A stretch of 64,000 bases of DNA from JAJZGK01 sp035538795 (GTDB lineage: Bacteria; Pseudomonadota; Alphaproteobacteria; Rhodospirillales; Magnetospirillaceae). Position numbers and translations under genes: made by a program. Below are positions 35,510-43,247 of this stretch, one piece after another. Every line of letters begins with the position of its first letter. The first letter of the stretch is position 1. The stretch lies in the NCBI GenBank assembly GCA_035538795.1, contig DATLJS010000029.1, positions 1 through 64,000 of the forward strand, read 5' to 3'. A model generated the notes under the pieces. It saw nothing but the letters and a program-made list of their open reading frames with translations, was not told the origin of the DNA and made no database searches.

Positions 35510-36094
35510 ATGCGTCTGAAGCCCCTCCTGGCCGCCGTCCTTCTCTGTCTTCCCGCTCTGGGCAATGCCCAGCAGGCTCCGGCCCTGCAAGGCGAACAAT
35601 TGTTCGTGCTGCCTCCTCAGGGCTGGGTTCCCGCCTTCCACGACACCCAGGGCAATGTGGAACTGGTGGAATTGGTGCCCCAGGGCCAAACCATGAGCAC
35701 CTGGACGGAAATGCTGATGGTTCAGCTGGTCAACGGCAAGCCTAGCCAAACCCCGGAAGAAGTGCTGAAGAACCAACAGGAGCAGGTCAAGCAGCTGTGC
35801 GAAGATTCCGGCTTCGGCCCCGTCGGCTCGGCCAAGGAAAACGGCTACGACACAGCCATCCAGGCCATGGCCTGCACCAAGTCGAAGAAATACGGCAAAG
35901 GCGAATTGAACCTGTTCAAGGTGGTCCGGGGCAACGAGCGGCTTTATATTCTGAACCGCGCCTGGCGCGGCGATCCCTTTGACAAGGCCCACCTGCCGGT
36001 GCCCCCCGAGACCACCAAAGCCTGGCTGTCATTCATGCAGCAGGCCACCGTCTGCGATTCCCGCGACGGCCAGCGGCCTTGCCCCAAGAAATAG
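35510..36094 (+). CDS. Exported 194-residue protein of unknown function
   Basis: The ATG at 35510, just after the mutY stop, begins a clear signal peptide (LKPLLAAVLLCLPALGNAQ). The mature part of about 174 residues has four cysteines in two spaced pairs and no membrane segment; the body WTEMLMVQLVNG and FKVVRGNERLYILNRAW looks like a compact alpha/beta fold. I do not recognise a characterised family. It is probably co-transcribed with mutY. Confidence 0.7.
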   Translation: MRLKPLLAAVLLCLPALGNAQQAPALQGEQLFVLPPQGWVPAFHDTQGNVELVELVPQGQTMSTWTEMLMVQLVNGKPSQTPEEVLKNQQEQVKQLCEDSGFGPVGSAKENGYDTAIQAMACTKSKKYGKGELNLFKVVRGNERLYILNRAWRGDPFDKAHLPVPPETTKAWLSFMQQATVCDSRDGQRPCPKK

Positions 36095-36181
36095 GAAACC
36101 GTCTCTCGGCCCGGCGGGTGAGAGCGCGGGTTTGACCGCGGCATGGGAAATCAAAGCGGGGGAGGAACGTCCCCGTCGGGA

Positions 36182-37279
36182 TCAGTGCAGTTCGGAGCGG
36201 ATTTTCTGACGCAGGGTATCGATGGGCTGGAAATCCTGCCCTTCCTGGAAATGCCAGAACGTCCAGCCGTTGCAGGCGGGAGCCCCCTGCACCGCCGCGC
36301 CCACCTGATGGATCGAACCCTTGTGCAGGTCGGTGATCAAAGTGCCGTCTGCGCGCACCTTGGCCTGCCACTTGCGCCGTTCGCCGCCCCACAGGATGTC
36401 GCCGGGATTGAGCAGACCGCGCTCCAGCACGGTGCCGAAAGGAATGCGCGGTTCGGCCCGCTTGTTCGGAGTCGCCAGGACCGACAGGTCGGTGACTTCC
36501 TTCACATGGTCGATGCGTTCGCGGGCGGCGGCGATATAGGCGTCGTCGCGCTCAAGCCCGATAAAGCGGCGGCCCAGTTTCTTGGCCACGGCGCCGGTGG
36601 TGCCGGTTCCGAAAAAGGGATCAAGCACGACGTCGCCCGGATTGGTCGAAGACAGCAAGATGCGATACAGCAGCGATTCCGGCTTCTGCGTCGGATGCGT
36701 CTTCTTGCCGTTGTTCTTCAGGCGCTCTTGCCCGGTGCACAGCGGCAGCATCCAGTCGGAGCGCATCTGCGTACCATCGTTCAGCGCCTTCATGGCCTCG
36801 TAATTGAAGGTATAGCGCGAACGCGGTCCCTTCGAGCACCACAGCATGGTCTCGTGAGCGTTGGTGAAACGGGTGCCGCGGAAATTCGGCATGGGATTGG
36901 CTTTGGTCCAGACAACGTCGTTCAGAACCCAAAAGCCCAAATCCTGCAGAATGGCGCCGACGCGGTAGATGTTGTGATAGCTGCCGATCACCCATAAGGC
37001 GCCGTCGTCCTTCAGTACGCGGCGGGCAGCCTTCAACCAGGCGCGGGTGAAATCGTCATAGGCGGCGAAGCTATCGGCGGGATCGGCCAAATCGCCAAAG
37101 CGATCCCAGTCTTCGTCGACGCCATCGACCTTGCTGTTGTTCGGACGCAGAAGCTCGCCGCCCAGCTGCAGGTTGTAGGGCGGGTCGGCGAAGACAAGAT
37201 CGACGGATCGTGCCGGGAGCTGGTTCATCAGCTCGACACAGTCGCCTTGCAGAATCACATTGGTCTTCACGCTCAACAT
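36182..37279 (-). CDS. ccrM: CcrM-type adenine DNA methyltransferase (GANTC)
   Basis: A 365-residue beta-class N6-adenine methyltransferase. Motif IV is DPPY (32-35) within FADPPYNLQLGGELLRP; the SAM motif is PFFGTGTTG near residue 220. The C-terminal region (about 270-365) is the RAMA-type DNA-binding extension found in CcrM. Alignment to Caulobacter CcrM favours the ATG at 37279 over the GTG at 37288. CcrM is a solitary, cell-cycle-controlled methylase of alphaproteobacteria, and no restriction partner is present. Three GANTC sites lie just upstream. Confidence 0.93.
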   Translation of the reverse strand: MLSVKTNVILQGDCVELMNQLPARSVDLVFADPPYNLQLGGELLRPNNSKVDGVDEDWDRFGDLADPADSFAAYDDFTRAWLKAARRVLKDDGALWVIGSYHNIYRVGAILQDLGFWVLNDVVWTKANPMPNFRGTRFTNAHETMLWCSKGPRSRYTFNYEAMKALNDGTQMRSDWMLPLCTGQERLKNNGKKTHPTQKPESLLYRILLSSTNPGDVVLDPFFGTGTTGAVAKKLGRRFIGLERDDAYIAAARERIDHVKEVTDLSVLATPNKRAEPRIPFGTVLERGLLNPGDILWGGERRKWQAKVRADGTLITDLHKGSIHQVGAAVQGAPACNGWTFWHFQEGQDFQPIDTLRQKIRSELH

Positions 37280-37291
37280 GGAGCGCACTTT

Positions 37292-37340
37292 GAGTCATTT
37301 TTGAGGATCGGTCAAGAAGTAATTGGAATCTATAGATTCC
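37292..37340 (-). promoter_or_regulatory. GANTC cluster in the ccrM leader
   Basis: Three CcrM target sites, GAGTC (37292-37296), GAATC (37326-37330) and GATTC (37335-37339), fall within 48 bases upstream of ccrM. The last two lie inside a perfect 16-bp palindrome (37325-37340) that overlaps the rnhB stop. In Caulobacter, methylation of GANTC sites near the ccrM promoter feeds back on its transcription; the same control here is inference. Confidence 0.65.
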
Positions 37341-37938
37341 TAAAAAGATCAGCAACGGGAGCGAACGATTTCCGGTGGTGTTCGGTCAGCCCAAGCCGCT
37401 GCATGGCCGCCCGATGCTCGGCAGTGCCATAGCCGGCATTGCGCTCCCAGCCATATCCGGGAAAGCATTGAGAAAGCTCAGACATCTCCCGATCTCGACT
37501 TACTTTCGCAACCACCGACGCAGCTGCAATGGACAGGGATTTTCCATCCCCCTTGACCACGCATTGCACTCGTTTTACGGGAAGCTGCGGAATCTGATTG
37601 CCATCCACCAAAGCGGTGTCGACGGCCCGGCCCAACCCTTCGACGGCACGCCTCATCGCCAAAAAAGTAGCTTTCAGAATATTCAGCCGGTCGATCTCTT
37701 CGACCTCGGCCCGGCCCAATCCGACGACCGCTTCGGCCATGATCAACTCGAACAGCGCTTCGCGCTTTTTTACCGACAGCTTCTTGGAATCGTCCAGTTC
37801 GCCCCGCAGGCGCGGATGGGGATTCGGCGGCAGGATCACCGCGCAAGCCACCACCGGTCCGGCCAGAGGTCCGCGCCCGACTTCGTCGACACCGCAAACA
37901 CTGCCCTTGCAGGCCAGTTCCAGGGACAGATCGGGCAT
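37330..37938 (-). CDS. rnhB: Ribonuclease HII
   Basis: A 202-residue nuclease that cleaves RNA in RNA-DNA hybrids, including single ribonucleotides. The catalytic Asp18-Glu19 pair is in CGVDEVGRGPLAGP, with DSKKL, ALVDGN and AAASVVAKVSRDR completing the family pattern. It starts 3 bases after the kefB-like stop and precedes ccrM on the same strand. Confidence 0.95.
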   Translation of the reverse strand: MPDLSLELACKGSVCGVDEVGRGPLAGPVVACAVILPPNPHPRLRGELDDSKKLSVKKREALFELIMAEAVVGLGRAEVEEIDRLNILKATFLAMRRAVEGLGRAVDTALVDGNQIPQLPVKRVQCVVKGDGKSLSIAAASVVAKVSRDREMSELSQCFPGYGWERNAGYGTAEHRAAMQRLGLTEHHRKSFAPVADLFRNL

Positions 37939-37940
37939 CG

Positions 37941-39200
37941 TCAGGCAGACTCCTCGGGGGACGGGCTTTCGGGACGGAAGCGGCGCAGCACCGGCAGGTC
38001 GCGGAAATCAAAGACCCGCAGGATGTCTCCCGAGGTGGCGGCGCCGTTGCCGCCCAGTTTATGCAATCGCCGGGCGGCCATCAGCCAGAACGGACTGAGC
38101 ATCAGACTGAGAACCGTCACCGTCACCACCAGCCTTGCTTCCTGGGCACCCAGCAATCGGTTGTCCTTGCCGATGCCGGCCAACACGAACGAAAACTCGC
38201 CGATCTGCGCCAAGGACACGCCAACCATCACGCAGCGCGGCCAGCTTTCCCCCAGAAGCTTCAAGGCGCCGATGTTGAGCAAGGTCTTGAACACCGTCAC
38301 CATCAGCAGCAGCGACAGCACCGTTCCCAGATTCTGCCAGATAAAGCGGGGATCCAGCAGCAGCCCGACCGAAACGAAGAACACCATCATCAGGATGCTT
38401 TGAATCGGCTGCGACGATTGCAGCATCGAGGCGCGCTGCGTGCTGTTGCCGATCACCACGCCGGCCAGAAAGGCGCCATAGGCCGGAGACAACCCCAGCA
38501 GCGAGGCCAAGGTGGCGGCACCGAAGCACCAGGCCAGGCCGGTCAGCGGCGACAGGTCTTGATGCTTGGCGACCGTGCTGGCGAAAGGCAGGCGGACGCG
38601 GTAGCGCAACAGAATGAAGAATAACAGAACCAGAAACAGAATCGAACCGCCCACCTTGGCGAGATCAAGCAGGTTGAAACCTTTGCGCGACAGCGCCGAC
38701 AGCACCATCATCATCGGCACCACCGCCATGTCCTGGGCGATGAGAATGCCGATGGCCATGCGCCCCGCCGGGGTGGCGATCTCGTCCGAACTTTCCAGAA
38801 TCTTGATGACCACCGCCGTCGACGACACCGAAACAATGAAGCCCAGCAGGATCGACAGGCCAGGATTCCAGCCCAAAAGCGGTGACAACGCCAGGGCGAC
38901 GCCGACGCAGCCAACGATCTGCATGGCCGTCGTCAGCAGCGCCACCCGCCACCCCGCGACAAAGCGGCGCAAGTCCAGTTGCATGCCCACCAGAAACAGC
39001 AGCATCAGCACGCCGAACTCCGCCAACACGTCCACAGCATCGCGGTTGTTGGCCAGACCGACGCCGGCCGGTCCCAACAGGGCGCCGGCGACGATATAGC
39101 CGATGATGGCGGGTTGCTTCAGGCGCGAGAACAGCACCCCGCACAGCAGAGCGGCAAGGGCGATGACGGCGACGGCGGTGACATCGGAAAGATCAGGCAT
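37941..39200 (-). CDS. Cation:proton antiporter, KefB/CPA2 family
   Basis: A 419-residue membrane protein with about twelve helices of the monovalent cation:proton antiporter-2 family. Landmarks are IIGYIVAGALLGPAGVGL and GLSPAYGAFLAGVVIGNS. No C-terminal TrkA-N (RCK) domain follows, so it is a short form and not a glutathione-gated KefB/KefC. K+ or Na+ exchange is inferred from family. It is the first gene of a run with rnhB. Confidence 0.88.
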   Translation of the reverse strand: MPDLSDVTAVAVIALAALLCGVLFSRLKQPAIIGYIVAGALLGPAGVGLANNRDAVDVLAEFGVLMLLFLVGMQLDLRRFVAGWRVALLTTAMQIVGCVGVALALSPLLGWNPGLSILLGFIVSVSSTAVVIKILESSDEIATPAGRMAIGILIAQDMAVVPMMMVLSALSRKGFNLLDLAKVGGSILFLVLLFFILLRYRVRLPFASTVAKHQDLSPLTGLAWCFGAATLASLLGLSPAYGAFLAGVVIGNSTQRASMLQSSQPIQSILMMVFFVSVGLLLDPRFIWQNLGTVLSLLLMVTVFKTLLNIGALKLLGESWPRCVMVGVSLAQIGEFSFVLAGIGKDNRLLGAQEARLVVTVTVLSLMLSPFWLMAARRLHKLGGNGAATSGDILRVFDFRDLPVLRRFRPESPSPEESA

Positions 39201-39327
39201 GGCAGGCTGGAACTGTATCCGCGAACGGCTCGGGGTTCTATCCCCAAGGCATGGCGGAATTGAGGCAAAATGAGGAAATTTGGCCTATACCGACTCCATC
39301 CGTCGCAGGAACGGCTTACGACCTTCG

Positions 39328-39339
39328 GAGTCTGGATTC
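39328..39339 (+). promoter_or_regulatory. Paired GANTC sites upstream of a small ORF
   Basis: GAGTC (39328-39332) and GATTC (39335-39339) lie 73-84 bases before the start of the 60-residue ORF, in the 211-base gap between the antiporter and that ORF. They could make its promoter sensitive to CcrM methylation. The rest of the gap (39201-39411) shows no other gene. Confidence 0.4.
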
Positions 39340-39411
39340 AAAACCGCAGATTGTTTTACCTTAAACCCTCCGGACAGGCATAAAGCCAAAAATCAAGACC
39401 GGGAGGCTTCA

Positions 39412-39594
39412 ATGAACCAAGACATCCATCCTACGAACGAGAGGGCTCCGCCGTCTCCTCCGCCGTCTCAGTCCTTGCGCGACGGCCCCAGCCCGGTTCC
39501 CCGCCATCCGGGCCGGGACGACAAGACCTTGCGCGACGACGGCGATCGCGACATGCCGCAATACGATTCCTTCATGCGGATCATCCGCCGTTGA
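39412..39594 (+). CDS. Small Pro/Arg/Asp-rich protein, unknown
   Basis: A 60-residue frame with a good GGGAGG (39401-39406) before its ATG. The sequence is polar and probably disordered (APPSPPPSQSLRDGP, then RDDKTLRDDGDRDMPQYD), with no membrane segment. No family is recognised. The strong ribosome binding site and a hairpin directly after the stop support a real gene, but conservation was not testable. Confidence 0.5.
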   Translation: MNQDIHPTNERAPPSPPPSQSLRDGPSPVPRHPGRDDKTLRDDGDRDMPQYDSFMRIIRR

Positions 39595-39600
39595 AATGAA

Positions 39601-39633
39601 ATGGAGCCGGCAGGCCACGCCCGCCGGCTCCAT
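39601..39633. terminator. Shared hairpin terminator between small ORF and flavodoxin gene
   Basis: ATGGAGCCGGC (39601-39611) pairs perfectly with GCCGGCTCCAT (39623-39633), an 11-bp stem with an 11-base loop between two convergent genes. T-runs are weak on both sides (ATTTCATTTC on the minus strand), so efficiency is uncertain. Confidence 0.65.
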
Positions 39634-39650
39634 CCATTCAAGCGAGCCGC

Positions 39651-40217
39651 TTACTTCTTAAAGCGCTTAACGGTTTCCGCGACACGGGCACCCAGGACGC
39701 CGGCGGTCTTCAGATCGGCCGGAGGCGGTACCAGTTCGGCCGGCTGGTCGGCGTTGCTCTGGGCCATGGCGCCCAGGAAGCTGCCCAAACGGTTCAAATC
39801 TTCGACGCTGCCTTGAGAATTGTTGTTGCCCGGCAGAATGTCCAATCCCACCCAGATCATGCCGTGCTGAGCGGCGAACACCGCCAACTGGATCAGGGTG
39901 TTCAGCTTATCGCCGGACTGGCTGGCCGAATTGGTGAAACCGGCGGCGATCTTGTCCTTCCAGGCGCGGGCGTACCAAGGCTTGGAACTGGCATCCATGA
40001 AGACCTTAAACGGAGCGGAAACGCCGCCCATATACGTGGGGGAACCGAAGACGATGCCGTCGGCCTGCTCCAAAGTGGTCCAATGATCTTCGATCTGCTC
40101 CACCGGAACCAGGATCGACTTGGCGTCGGCGACGCTGTCGATGCCGGACGCAACGGCCTGGGCCTGCTTGGCGGTGTGGCCGTAGCCGGAATGGTAAACG
40201 ACGGCAATCTGAACCAT
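39651..40217 (-). CDS. Flavodoxin-family NAD(P)H:quinone oxidoreductase (WrbA-like)
   Basis: A 188-residue FMN-binding protein. The ATG at 40217 follows AAGGAG. The FMN phosphate loop is YHSGYGHT, and GSPTYMGGVSAPFK is the second flavin-contact segment. Such proteins reduce quinones by two electrons and protect against redox stress. It lies 63 bases downstream of an Rrf2 regulator on the same strand, and both have a matching dyad upstream, so it is the likely regulatory target. Confidence 0.9.
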   Translation of the reverse strand: MVQIAVVYHSGYGHTAKQAQAVASGIDSVADAKSILVPVEQIEDHWTTLEQADGIVFGSPTYMGGVSAPFKVFMDASSKPWYARAWKDKIAAGFTNSASQSGDKLNTLIQLAVFAAQHGMIWVGLDILPGNNNSQGSVEDLNRLGSFLGAMAQSNADQPAELVPPPADLKTAGVLGARVAETVKRFKK

Positions 40218-40240
40218 AGTGCGCTCCTTGTATTGTAACG

Positions 40241-40257
40241 GTAACAATAACGATTAC
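40241..40257 (-). promoter_or_regulatory. Candidate Rrf2 operator before the flavodoxin gene
   Basis: GTAA (40241-40244) and TTAC (40254-40257) form a half-site dyad with a 9-base spacer, 24 bases before the flavodoxin start. The same GTAA-N9-TTAC core with identical spacing occurs in the longer dyad before the Rrf2 gene. Confidence 0.5.
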
Positions 40258-40280
40258 GATTTTACAGATGAAAAAAAGCC

Positions 40281-40721
40281 CTATGATGCCAGGGCTTCCG
40301 AGCCTTTTTGCAACAGACGCCCCACCACCTCGGCCAGGGTCACCTTGGCCAATTCGCGGTCACGGGCGGCGTCGGCCTGCATGATGATGTCGGTCAGAAC
40401 CGGCTGGATATAAGCCCCCACGGGGCAGTTCTTATCCGGCTCCTGATGATGAAGCGACGGTCCGTCATCTTCGTCCACCGCCCTGGCGACATCCAGCAGC
40501 GTGACGGCGTCGCTGGCCCGAGCCAGCACCGAGCCGCCACTGATCCCCCGCAGGCTTTTCACCAGTCCGGCCTTGTTCAGAGCCGACAGAATGCGACGCA
40601 CCACCACCGGGTTGGTGTTAACGCTTTTGGCGATCCAGTCGCTGGTCGCCGGACTTCCTTCGTTCAAGGCCAGAATGGCGCAGACATGCACCGAAACGGC
40701 AAAACGACAATTGCGGGCCAT
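40281..40721 (-). CDS. Rrf2-family transcriptional regulator
   Basis: A 146-residue regulator with an N-terminal winged helix (ATSDWIAKSVNTNPVVVRRIL and GLVKSLRGISGGSVLAR). Rrf2 proteins usually sense redox state, nitric oxide or Fe-S supply. Here the usual three-Cys cluster is missing: only Cys99 in NCPVG lies in the sensing region, with Cys5 and Cys14 near the N-terminus. This resembles the YwnA/HypR-like thiol-sensing branch and not IscR or NsrR. Its own upstream dyad suggests autoregulation. Confidence 0.9.
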   Translation of the reverse strand: MARNCRFAVSVHVCAILALNEGSPATSDWIAKSVNTNPVVVRRILSALNKAGLVKSLRGISGGSVLARASDAVTLLDVARAVDEDDGPSLHHQEPDKNCPVGAYIQPVLTDIIMQADAARDRELAKVTLAEVVGRLLQKGSEALAS

Positions 40722-40732
40722 GATGAATCCTG

Positions 40733-40767
40733 CGGGTTAATGTAACCATTGTTATTACATTAACCCG
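40733..40767. promoter_or_regulatory. Perfect 13-bp inverted repeat before the Rrf2 gene
   Basis: CGGGTTAATGTAA (40733-40745) and TTACATTAACCCG (40755-40767) are perfect inverted arms around a 9-base spacer, 12 bases upstream of the Rrf2 start and after ilvA. AT-rich core and position fit an operator; the lack of a T-run argues against a terminator. Confidence 0.7.
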
Positions 40768-40790
40768 TCATGTCAAGAGACTTGGTCGCC

Positions 40791-42299
40791 CTATCCCAGA
40801 AACAGGCGATAGGCCGGATTGTCCGTTTCGTCCTCATAAGGATAGGCCAGGGTCGACATGCTGGCGACAAAGGCCTCCCGTTCGGCGCGAGGCACCTGAA
40901 GCCCCACCAGAACCCGGCCGTAATCGGCGCCATGATTGCGGTAGTGGAACAGGGTGATGCTCCAGCGGGTGCCGACGCCGTCAAGGAAACGCAACAGCGC
41001 CCCCGGCCGTTCCGGGAATTCGCAACGCAGGACGATTTCGTCTTCCAGGTTGGAGGCACGCCCGCCCACCATGTAGCGGATATGCAGCTTGGCGGTTTCG
41101 TTGGCGCTGATATCGAGAACCCGATAGCTCAGTCCCTCAAGCTCGGCCACCACTTTGCCTTTGCCGTGATGGGCGTCGGCCAGCTTCAGGCCGACGAAAA
41201 CGTGAGCGTCCCGCCCCTCGGCGAAGCGGTAATTGAACTCGGTGATATTGAGATTTCCCAGCACCTGAATGAAACGGCGATAGCTGCCGACTTCCTCGGG
41301 AATGGTGACGGCCAGCAGGATTTCCCTGGCTTCGCCTAACTCCGCCCGCTCAGCGACATGGCGCAGACGGTCGAAGTTCATGTTGGCGCCGCTGTTGATG
41401 GCGGCCAGGGGGCCGCCGGTTTCGGGATGCTCGACGGCATAGGCCTTCAATCCGGCCAGGGCCAACGCCCCCGCCGGTTCGGCGATCACCCGCATGTCCT
41501 CGAAAATATCCTTGATCGCGGCACAGATGGCGTCCGTATCGACCGTGATGACGCCGTCCAGGTGCTGGCGGCACAAACGGAAGGTTTCCTCGCCGGCCTG
41601 ACGCACGGCGACGCCGTCGGCGAACAGGCCGACACGGTCCAGAGTAACCCGCTCACCGGCGGCAAGCGCTGCCTGCATCGAAGCCGCGTCCACCGGCTCG
41701 ACGCCGATGACCTTGGTGCCGGGACGGAGAAACTTGATATAGCTGGCGACCCCGGCGGCCAAACCGCCGCCGCCGATGGGCACGAACACAGCCTCGATGG
41801 GGTCGGGATGCTGTTGCAGCATCTCCATGCCCACCGTCCCCTGCCCGGCGATAACGTCAGGATCGTCATAGGGATGGATGAAGATCAGCCCCTGCTCCTG
41901 CTCCAATTGGCGGGCATGGGCATAGGCCTCATCGAAGGCGTCGCCGTGCAGCACCACTTCGCCGCCCCAATAGCGCACGGCCTCGACCTTGATCGGCGGC
42001 GTGGTCACCGGCATGACGATGGTGGCGCGGATGCCCAGCTTTTTACCCGACAACGCCACGCCTTGGGCATGATTGCCCGCCGACGCGCAAATGACGCCGT
42101 TCTGCCGCGCCTCGGCCGGCAGACGGGCGATGCGGTTGTAGGCGCCACGAATCTTAAAGGAAAAAATCGGCTGCAGATCCTCGCGCTTCAGCAGAATGGA
42201 GCGGCCCAGCCGCTGGCTGAGACGCACCATGGGGTCCAGCGGCGTTTGCACGGCCACATCGTAGACCCGGGAATCGAGAATTCTGCGCACGTAATCCAT
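40791..42299 (-). CDS. ilvA: Threonine ammonia-lyase (threonine dehydratase), biosynthetic
   Basis: A 502-residue PLP enzyme that deaminates threonine to 2-oxobutanoate, the first step to isoleucine. PLP Lys49 is in PIFSFKIRGAYN, and the glycine-rich phosphate loop is GGGGLAAG. Two C-terminal ACT-like regulatory domains (about 330-500) indicate isoleucine feedback control. The ATG at 42299 lies one base after the preceding stop (TGACATG), so it is read in an operon with the HMA-like gene. Longer starts at 42311 or 42347 overlap that gene. Confidence 0.95.
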   Translation of the reverse strand: MDYVRRILDSRVYDVAVQTPLDPMVRLSQRLGRSILLKREDLQPIFSFKIRGAYNRIARLPAEARQNGVICASAGNHAQGVALSGKKLGIRATIVMPVTTPPIKVEAVRYWGGEVVLHGDAFDEAYAHARQLEQEQGLIFIHPYDDPDVIAGQGTVGMEMLQQHPDPIEAVFVPIGGGGLAAGVASYIKFLRPGTKVIGVEPVDAASMQAALAAGERVTLDRVGLFADGVAVRQAGEETFRLCRQHLDGVITVDTDAICAAIKDIFEDMRVIAEPAGALALAGLKAYAVEHPETGGPLAAINSGANMNFDRLRHVAERAELGEAREILLAVTIPEEVGSYRRFIQVLGNLNITEFNYRFAEGRDAHVFVGLKLADAHHGKGKVVAELEGLSYRVLDISANETAKLHIRYMVGGRASNLEDEIVLRCEFPERPGALLRFLDGVGTRWSITLFHYRNHGADYGRVLVGLQVPRAEREAFVASMSTLAYPYEDETDNPAYRLFLG

Positions 42300-42300
42300 G

Positions 42301-42621
42301 TCAGTCGGCATCCAGAGAATTGCAGCATTTGTGGCGGATGGCGGCATGGGAACGCAGGTTGGCCTCCTGGAACGCGGCCCAACGGCGGGACAAGCGAGCC
42401 ATCAGCCCTTGGGAGAGCCGAACGCCGAGGGCCGGAAGCATCCGTTCCAATTCCTTCAGACCGGTCAGGCGCAGGTCATACCGCAGTTCCAACCGCCGGC
42501 CATCCGGGGACGGCTTGGCCATCACGATACCCGGACATTGCCGCAAAGCCTGGAGAACCGCCTCGCCAGGGGCGGCAGACAACGAAAACACATGGGATTG
42601 CGGCAGGGGAACGTCGATCAT
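42301..42621 (-). CDS. Small HMA-like (ferredoxin-fold) protein ending in a Cys pair
   Basis: A 106-residue soluble protein. The first 70 residues fit the beta-alpha-beta-beta-alpha-beta pattern of heavy-metal-associated domains (VLQALRQCPGIVMAKPSPDG, then LELRYDLRLTGLKELERML), but the CxxC metal loop is absent; a single Cys lies at that position. The tail ends with HKCC near the C-terminus, possibly a metal or cluster ligand. It lies between a PadR-like regulator (12-base gap) and ilvA, behind a Fur-like box, which suggests an iron- or metal-related role. Fold assignment is inference. Confidence 0.65.
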   Translation of the reverse strand: MIDVPLPQSHVFSLSAAPGEAVLQALRQCPGIVMAKPSPDGRRLELRYDLRLTGLKELERMLPALGVRLSQGLMARLSRRWAAFQEANLRSHAAIRHKCCNSLDAD

Positions 42622-42633
42622 GGCCCCCGCAGC

Positions 42634-43215
42634 TTAAGCCATACCGACGCTTCTGGAAACCGGAGGTTCATCCTCGCGCATGTCCAGCAGCGCCCCCAGA
42701 TCCCGGCGCAGCCGGTCGGCTTCGTGCCGCAGCCATTGCTGGCCGAACCGCCCTTCGGCGGCGCAGATGTCGCAACGGCGCTGGCATTCCTCCAGGGCAT
42801 CCCGGCAAGCCGCGATGATCTGGTCCAGATGCTCGCGACGCAGCTCGTTCGGCGCCAGATCGAGGAAAGCCAGCTTCATCCGCAATCCCACCTGCCCCAA
42901 CGGGCAGCCCACTTGGCCGCAGGGCTGCCCCAGCAGCAAGGCAAGGATTTGGCGACCGGCCTCGGTAGTGCAAAAACGGTCCTGAGCCGGCCCGACCGGC
43001 GCCAGCGTACCACCCCGAACCATTTCCTCGATGCAGCCCGCCACCACATCCACCGACGGTGTCCACACCTGACCGGCGATGTCGTCGATAGCCAGACACA
43101 GGTCTTCCAAATCAAAGGGTAGCCGCTGGCCACAGCCCAGGGCCGCCAACCAGATAAAATCCCGCGCCTCCATGCGGCGCTGCGACCCAAAGCGGTTCCA
43201 ACCCATCTCGCCCAT
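42634..43215 (-). CDS. PadR-like winged-helix protein with Cys-rich C-terminus
   Basis: A 193-residue protein from the ATG at 43215, which follows AAGGAG at good spacing; the longer frame to 43461 runs through the promoter. Residues about 15-95 look like a PadR-type winged helix (FIWLAALGCGQRLPFDLEDL and RFCTTEAGRQILALLLGQ). The second half is helical and contains several cysteines (PCGQVGCPLGQ and CQRRCDICAAEGRFG) that could bind metal or an Fe-S cluster. It heads an operon with the HMA-like gene and ilvA, downstream of a Fur-like box. The family assignment is moderate. Confidence 0.65.
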   Translation of the reverse strand: MGEMGWNRFGSQRRMEARDFIWLAALGCGQRLPFDLEDLCLAIDDIAGQVWTPSVDVVAGCIEEMVRGGTLAPVGPAQDRFCTTEAGRQILALLLGQPCGQVGCPLGQVGLRMKLAFLDLAPNELRREHLDQIIAACRDALEECQRRCDICAAEGRFGQQWLRHEADRLRRDLGALLDMREDEPPVSRSVGMA

Positions 43216-43247
43216 GATCTGCTCCTTGGGTGACTTATTGATGATAT

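Noticed and set aside
36130..36176. GGGG / CCCC hairpin after ccrM as terminator
   Set aside because: The stem is only about five pairs and no T-run follows closely; too weak to annotate.
36182..37279. ccrM as the methylase of a restriction-modification system
   Set aside because: No restriction gene nearby, and the sequence matches the solitary CcrM family with its C-terminal extension.
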